DNA of 64,000 nucleotides, from positions 62,001 through 126,000 of the forward strand of contig JAJDDQ010000066.1 in the NCBI GenBank assembly GCA_029260215.1, given 5' to 3'. The translations under genes and the position numbers were made by a program. How positions within the stretch are numbered: the stretch's first letter is position 1; each line of letters begins with the position of its first letter. Below the pieces are notes generated by a model, which was not told where the DNA came from, ran no database searches, and saw only the letters and a list, made by a program, of their open reading frames with translations. Source of the DNA: Phycisphaerae bacterium (GTDB lineage Bacteria; Planctomycetota; Phycisphaerae; UBA1845). Of the stretch, positions 61,901-64,000 are shown one piece after another.

Positions 61901-64000
61901 CCCTTTCCGCTCAAACGGACAATTTCAACGCCACCCTGGTCGATCAACGGCTTCAGATTGCAACGGTCGGTTTCGGTCCGAACGTGACGATCACAATCAC
62001 CAACGCGAATCTCGCTGCCAACGACCTGCTCGGTCTGGAAAGCGGGCAGGACCAGTTCACCGCGCCGCTGCTGAGCGGTTTGGAAGGCGGACAGGAATAC
62101 TGGGTGCGCGTTGAGTCCATCGGCAACGTGGTCACCGACTATGCGATGGTTTTCAACATTGCATCTCTTGAAGACTCAGCCGACACCATGATCACGCCCG
62201 ATGGCCTGCCGCTCGGCGACACGCGCGAGACGGCGGCGGTTCTGGACGTGGACAGGCCTATCAACCGCATTGATGAAGTGATCGGCGGCACGCTGGACAG
62301 TGTGAGCGACGCGGACTGGTACAGCTTCCGCCTGGGCGAGACTGCCGGCGACAATCCGATTCGCCTGATCAGTCACACACCGCAGTCGGAAGTGACCATC
62401 GCGGTGTTCCGTGACAACGAAGCCTCACCGATCGTCTCCGGCAGTGTTATCAATGATGAAATCGAACTGCTGCTCGACCCGACACCCGAGCCGGACAACG
62501 ACGCGTCCAACACGGACGATGTCTACTTCATTCGCGTCACCGGCGATGGTCGAGCGCGTTACGACCTTGAGCTTGAATTGGGGGCTTCAGCGCCGTCGGG
62601 GACGACGTTGCAGGATCCGTTCCAGCTTCCGCCGTTGGATCAGGTCTTGCCGATCGTGGACGACAGCCTCACTCTGCCCGGCGACGAAGCGTGGTATCGC
62701 CTGACGCTCGACGCGGACGGCCGAAGTGGTGAAGGCATTCGCGTTCGCTCAGTCGGCGAATTCAGCGATGTGCAGGCCACCCTTTTCCGCGAACTCGATC
62801 AAGGTGTGCTTGGCGATGAACTGGGCACGATCCAACTCGGCGAGTTGGTCGATTTCGGGGCGGAAGTCGCGGTTATCAACCGCGGGGCGCAGGTGCTGGA
62901 CTTAGCTGGTCTGCCTGCGGGCAATTATGTCATCCGTGTTTCAGTCACGCCGCGTGATCTGGACGGCAACGGTGTCAACGATCCGACGGCGGCGGGCTAC
63001 GAACTGGCATCGCTGTCCAACCTCGTCATTCCGTCCCGCGTCAATCTGGCGGCTGGTGAGGCTGTCCAATTATCAGGCCAAACGCCGCTTGATCGTCGCG
63101 ATGTGATCGTCGGTGGTGCGGGCAACGACCGTCTACGCGGCGGCACGGGCGAAGATTGGGTGCTCGGCGGGGCGGGTAACGATGTGCTTTCCGGCGGGGC
63201 GGACCGTCAGGCCAGCGATCTTCTGTTTGGCGGCGACGGCGACGATATTTTCCAGGTCATCCCTGATTTCCTGCCGGAGATTCCAGGCACGGGGCGCAGC
63301 GGTGACCCACGCTTCCTGGGCGATGTGCAGGCTGCTGACGCAGCCCTTGCTGATATTTACATCGGTGGCGACGGCGACGATCAGGTGCTGTACCTCGGCG
63401 GCGATGAAGACGACTCGGGCACGCCTATCCGTGATTTCGTGGCCATTGGTTATGACCGATTCCTGCATCGCTACCGCATGACGGCATTGATTTGGGACAC
63501 GGGTAACGACGCCTTCGTGGTCGATCCGGAAACGGGCATATTTGAACAGGTATACGGATTCTTCCAATCGCGCGAGATTGAGCGCACCGTGATCGACACT
63601 GGCGACGGTGTTGATGTGGTTCATGCGGACGCCAACTATGTGCTCAACGGTGAGACATGGGGCATCGCACGCGGCGATGTCGAAGACGCGGCCAACGCCT
63701 ATCAGTCCATAGAGATTCGCGGTGGTGATGGGAAGGATTGGCTTTACGGTGGTGCCGGTCCGGATGTGATTTACGGAGAGGGCGGCAAGGATTTCATCGC
63801 CGGCGGTGAGGGCGATGATCGCATTCTCGGCGGCGCGGGCGATGACGAACTTTCGGGCAACCGTGCGGGTTTCGGGGTGTTGCTGCAGGGCGGCGATCCG
63901 GACAATCCAGCCGACTATACCTACGATGTGCTGTCGCCGTTTAGCGAGTTGCCGCCCAACACGCCGGACGACGGTGCTCTGCTGGGCGGCGGGGCGATCA
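49948..64000 (+). CDS. Giant LEPR-XLL, RTX-repeat surface protein (3' truncated by window end)
   Basis: ATG 49948 follows AGGAGG by eight bases, and the frame is open to the last base: at least 4,684 residues. The LEPR-XLL motif FFERLEPRLLLSA is at 14-26. Residues 30-1900 are repeated beta domains with EF-hand-like loops (DPDGDGNIFISE at about 768, NDGQISVLD at about 1085, DPDDDGKVRVNE at about 1774). RTX blocks of GGxGxDxI type begin at about 1915-2240, then 2740-3130, and recur near 3510, 4390 and 4595. Between them lie modules with VTVVVNDDPTNESINDLVAD and LxI-T-G-LG patterns (3190-3440, 3930-4030) and prepeptidase-C-like domains (4090-4330). Probably exported and calcium-folded at the cell surface. 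No usual signal peptide is seen, so LEPR-XLL may be the export signal. Confidence 0.93.
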   Translation, partial: MRTANSARDGERPFFERLEPRLLLSASPLGLDEQDAGLESTAAFGAVIDETAQQALTEGLLDVTSLFETVSALDDYAQQLPLVGGSLAERLSPFAAFAEDVFSPIGNFFTVFQSPSVGQFESFFEAMGWAVDFNNAANVLSFTVGVDGGQTSTDPVGLDTSATVPIGAGEISLGLDLPDFEVTTGLDIDLTVAIDLDTNNVTLDVNSFTAGVDAAALNFDASATLGFLGFGVAGASTAFDANANITINNGNPIDTDNLGGVSIGVDATGSLTASLPLELTAGLGDLLVVGGNPQIDISIQNMFDDPSPVFTAKGLDNVLDFQVASPGAVLSALNQLGGWLSAFGESEVFDLALPFVDGLDLSSLDLASALAGGITDQLQAVRLTAPGNAPTGNVNVPFTLNINNEQDISILLSTTADTVDDLVAAINDRLDSRILALFVDSNEEIDFQGQIEAVNAGGSVEFVADPSTVSSLTVTDATALGFDADQEASGLGFNSAQSLASLLANFLGVDPSVIDATYDPATKELTFTVGFTETLDEFKQTLDFDYDLGALAGVNTASELSLMSTVQSGFTFGFVLDELGQNFTLTENTLVNTVVQLGGFDKKDFSDFIKAGVPELVITLRDGTQQFIDLDAAAAPGATIATVKNLIESQSDVTVVVNSVEDRLELVHPEDVNGSEKFTVRAANGSFAIYALGLLGEGIDENGQHVIKGNVLHGETLADRMFLRDDAFIGGRLDVMAADIDASAMFGFVEVGVVDGGAAGSAEIMVQLADPDGDGNIFISELVDSLSNVNGIVESSTITGEVMANLPVSVDILGIQSSPNPMDTPRFLLTWSADDPSNIDVQSSNLEDLLDFRNLGVSDIVAALNGLVGFLGDVEGFSDIFNFEIPLLDFSITDALEFADRFAADVQSFEQAPASSLQNLATSLEQRLGLMPGTVDLGFTLPSQPQEDGLSDLVLEIGFDWGRAFEESMPLNVDLAELFGGDETLSQLGNVVDVGGTSLLQVKGSAMFNVDLGINLSDPTNPVPFVADTTGATLTLGAGANDLDLTAALGPLGVFINGGQIALGRGDNVNEHAEFTIELNDNDGNNDGQISVLDIGFDNAVVDLNGQVSANLPFDFPLAGNSIGALNFGISDLRDIPGTTMLNSTPDFSSALDNLSLRQNLSAMVDGWIGLMTLLEDALDGEVFGIDLPFIGDNLESASNFFGEMRDAVIGVLDPSELMTDASALPANFAGALPNVDPVEVLRQAIFDGLSDVGWLLDSSGSGEQSDSIDDVVIVENDDSIEFQMRIGQSIYDNVPSDSGFDLDIGLPGLGLEAEGEFEFTSQFGFDLGFGISLDDGVYFDFDPFGDGDDISVDIRASVPGFTATGELLFLQLDVNDEDLNGDDGDQFGPSGVDAQFAIDVDGEAGDGRILLTELFSGFSGLEASASLNAALNLEAVASFGGEASFPSLDFDFNLDWGATASTASGFEFDSAPNIGFNNVRIDFGSFIGDFLGPVVEQVDTVLGPTGDVIEILTTPIPVISDLGGDITLIDIAGFFGEVREVEPFFDAIVDVVEIIDLISAADGEFFLELGSFQVSGEAAMNPNMRGQLMPMNPQANPDAMANAMNAPGDLGNIFTKATQVGENGASPDFGDNPDGGFSFPIIDDPTMAFQLLLGGNPTLVEYDFPEFFLGFEYSQYFPIIGPLGATITGRAGAELDFGFGYDTFGLRQFAESDFNNFGAIFEGFFIKDLDDQGNDVPELTLLAEIAAGIELNLGVARAGVEGGIRATVEFNLNDPDDDGKVRVNEIIENFNLGPVFIFDISGEVSAFLRAYLKVVIPLGIGEIVLWDYDQTIVDVTLFEFELDRPDETPVLADMMGSMLNLNVGARAGNRMFGDMSDSAENFIIRPGPNAQEVIVESFGLRQTYSGVNSIMIEDAGQGDDTIIVAGGLDIPVEIHGGSGNDKIVAGNGGGSYYGGAGDDEIIGGAGDDDIFGEFGNDILRGGPGDDTIEGGQGDDQIFGDTGADVLRGDEGIDTIEGGRGNDMIFGDAGNDILRGQENDDAVFGGADNDTIEGGLGADALIGDDGMATFDTVANKWVVDPGDLLGNGNDTIRGNDGFDVLYGVGGNDDLRGGGGGDGLFGGAGSDLLLGESGNDNLDGGDGNDDGSPFGMAAGVIGGGGSDTLLGGWGADVIFAGDTAAGNGIEGENHSIFGDTDDPNASVPAGSNADIIFGDAGDDAVDGGPGADQITVYIGDATITGRAGGDTINVGPGAGEVFVDGGGENDDININAGSGSVTVFGGSGSDDIDLDADGVISVDAGAGNDFVTITGDGDGGVLVIGGGGVDDIDIGTLFGVLAGGGDVTVFGDGVNAAQPDGANDDIRVFAAGDVDVDGGEGGDSIILRSTQGAITVDSDGNAPAAAAGADTVNINAALAVDVDLGPGDDLLSVLGAVGGNVDVIGRGGADTINLGSVSSILNAPSIDVFTDGPNGPLATGGNDVLNIFGVGAILVEANEGDDTVNIRGGSAPVTVIGDGGVALNAAGVDDIDIDADGLISVFAGPANDFVTIVGAGNGNVKVVGDRGRDDIDIGNASNRLATGSIEVYGDAENGPLTGGGSDTIDIYADGEIYVDAGENTLAGPESGGSDPTVDYVTIVNDGDEPITVFGDGEDEQNVAGGVDVIDITAGSGLITVFGSQAGDDIDIVASGNGNILVYGDGVGDIMTPGDGFGDPLVPGGDDTIDITTLGNSTVYADEGDDIVRIVGPGNDNVVAGYGDDFVYAGEGADIIIGGFGDDVIWGDDENQSEGGDGSDVIWGGQLPVAPGLNGFDWATLSDFGRQFFDDPTDFIRDPGFVQAEDFNATTYEERYGVLRITPLGGQGVNLSTASWNGTQFDPQGNPIGDGVDTIYGGPSTDWIFSGWDADNVFGGDGNDYLDGGIADDRIRGEGDDDILRGGLNSDILRGGEGIDQLYGDQGDDFLFADQGRLFDAFTPVEWLANPEWNNDQAGQRLSGGAGFDYLYAYAPSINVASEYNQIGDELRGGGDGDYLYGNLRQDLLFGNDGNDYLSGDYLEGPTYPRNTQSALNQPLPLAPGAAESGEVVYVGAADRLYGGFGQDQLYGGGGNDTLFGGRDSDWIEGQDGNDRGYGGNGVDILVLDVAGDFRVAGDDFDGFFGNEIEGDVDDAGEVDILLVEGDKAGTFLNPVFDDEIILTEQDVAVTGTLSLPEDGRLGEGVAASFTLSVAGGGVPNSTVTVVVNDDPTNESINDLVADVGAALTAELVNVGVPAGLVQVVRAGDRLRIQTAGLGEFAEILISDTNATTNNVLGIDETVFFDAAVTGADDLPLDGSFGSDVNETFTALFSLTLNGTGVNNQTVFVMVPDDSESITQLVNAVDDAINLALSNAGLDENIASAVRVGDRLRIQTNDLGVTGSIAVGNTNATAQNFLGLTDDLSGVGDAVRPGVRLINVDYGGRSIGVSWRDINGVPLVEQFQISGLMGDDVIQAVISQTTIDELKLVTPGDPWVTVISGGPGDDQVTGSAGRDRIEGGPGSDTLFGMAGNDRLWGDFGVGDPLLDVDNLFAGQGNDDLVGGVGANFMYAWSSDPAADSPFGVIDPVTGEFEDTGLNRMLGNDNPDRADVFYGGTGLDFMFGNGGGGVDGDQLITRDGDVFQDEDGLLFSDDTWKEYARDTDQVWYLGASATDDTIEIDFVTNPFNPFFGRHQVTLSADGSFDPRFSGFDNTTAYDAGGEATHEPVDERYDAESQLMVEAIEVDDNQGQDDLAANVPMDVRDRLVDPFELSPYDLINELIGQEDFLAIIIDALGGDDTIIVGETVQTSVWVDAGDGDDTVLIEEQLSFLPDETDEIGQRNDIRENAYPLGETDEDGNLVESIGLNNSAFGGLTIDSARADAPDIDWYRFIPPSTTPGDELELIPLSDNLDVNLSFSLENASGQPAGEAAVAGNLSLPVDGRLGTGVTAQFTINNTLVTVVDDPTNETRQDLVADVNAALSAQTDNFNATLVDQRLQIATVGFGPNVTITITNANLAANDLLGLESGQDQFTAPLLSGLEGGQEYWVRVESIGNVVTDYAMVFNIASLEDSADTMITPDGLPLGDTRETAAVLDVDRPINRIDEVIGGTLDSVSDADWYSFRLGETAGDNPIRLISHTPQSEVTIAVFRDNEASPIVSGSVINDEIELLLDPTPEPDNDASNTDDVYFIRVTGDGRARYDLELELGASAPSGTTLQDPFQLPPLDQVLPIVDDSLTLPGDEAWYRLTLDADGRSGEGIRVRSVGEFSDVQATLFRELDQGVLGDELGTIQLGELVDFGAEVAVINRGAQVLDLAGLPAGNYVIRVSVTPRDLDGNGVNDPTAAGYELASLSNLVIPSRVNLAAGEAVQLSGQTPLDRRDVIVGGAGNDRLRGGTGEDWVLGGAGNDVLSGGADRQASDLLFGGDGDDIFQVIPDFLPEIPGTGRSGDPRFLGDVQAADAALADIYIGGDGDDQVLYLGGDEDDSGTPIRDFVAIGYDRFLHRYRMTALIWDTGNDAFVVDPETGIFEQVYGFFQSREIERTVIDTGDGVDVVHADANYVLNGETWGIARGDVEDAANAYQSIEIRGGDGKDWLYGGAGPDVIYGEGGKDFIAGGEGDDRILGGAGDDELSGNRAGFGVLLQGGDPDNPADYTYDVLSPFSELPPNTPDDGALLGGGAI

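Overview
The window comes from a motile, Gram-negative-type planctomycete, most likely of the Phycisphaerae side of Planctomycetota. The evidence is a giant surface protein beginning with an LEPR-XLL motif, secreted proteins with dockerin-like D-NG-NG-D loops and an IPTL-CTERM-like sorting tail, lipid A and heptose genes (LpxK, a GmhB-like phosphatase), and many dispersed hairpin repeats. I saw no rRNA, tRNA, CRISPR or insertion sequence.

Region 1 (1-22.0 kb) is one co-directional flagellar supercluster: fliG (truncated by the window edge), fliH, fliI, fliJ, a MotE/YlxF-like gene, fliK, flgD, flgE, swrD/flbD, motA, motB, fliL, fliN, fliO, fliP, fliQ, fliR, flhB, flhA, flhF, a degenerate flhG, a small membrane-protein gene, a sigma-28 gene and a small acidic-protein gene, ending at a strong terminator at 21.97 kb. 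The order matches the Bacillus fla/che operon, with motAB inserted. No fliM lies at its usual place; instead FliN carries four copies of the EIDAL motif normally found at the N terminus of FliM/FliY. The flhG-like gene has lost its P-loop lysine and contains repeat-derived sequence in frame.

Region 2 (22.1-42.8 kb) is mixed chromosomal content: dapF, a secreted dockerin-bearing protein, an O-antigen ligase-type membrane protein, methylglutaconyl-CoA hydratase, three small genes on the minus strand, a biotin-dependent carboxylase alpha subunit split into two overlapping ORFs, an IPTL-CTERM protein, an HD-GYP protein with dead receiver and GGDEF parts, RNase HI, a MEMO-family protein, LpxK, an FAD oxidoreductase, an aldo/keto reductase and a GmhB-like phosphatase. 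Near 27.7 kb the + strand changes from C-rich to G-rich whichever strand is coding, a possible replication switch point.

Region 3 (42.8-64 kb) is the most unusual. A minus-strand cluster encodes a DUF3467 protein, a GAF-HlyD adaptor, a fusion of PqqD-like domain, M50 protease and HlyD, and a shortened SecA paralogue. Divergent from it, and running off the window, is a gene for a protein of more than 4,680 residues (LEPR-XLL start, EF-hand-like loops, several RTX blocks, prepeptidase-C-like domains). I propose, as inference, that the cluster is a dedicated export and processing system for this giant calcium-binding protein.

At least five families of short hairpin repeats are scattered between and, once, inside genes.
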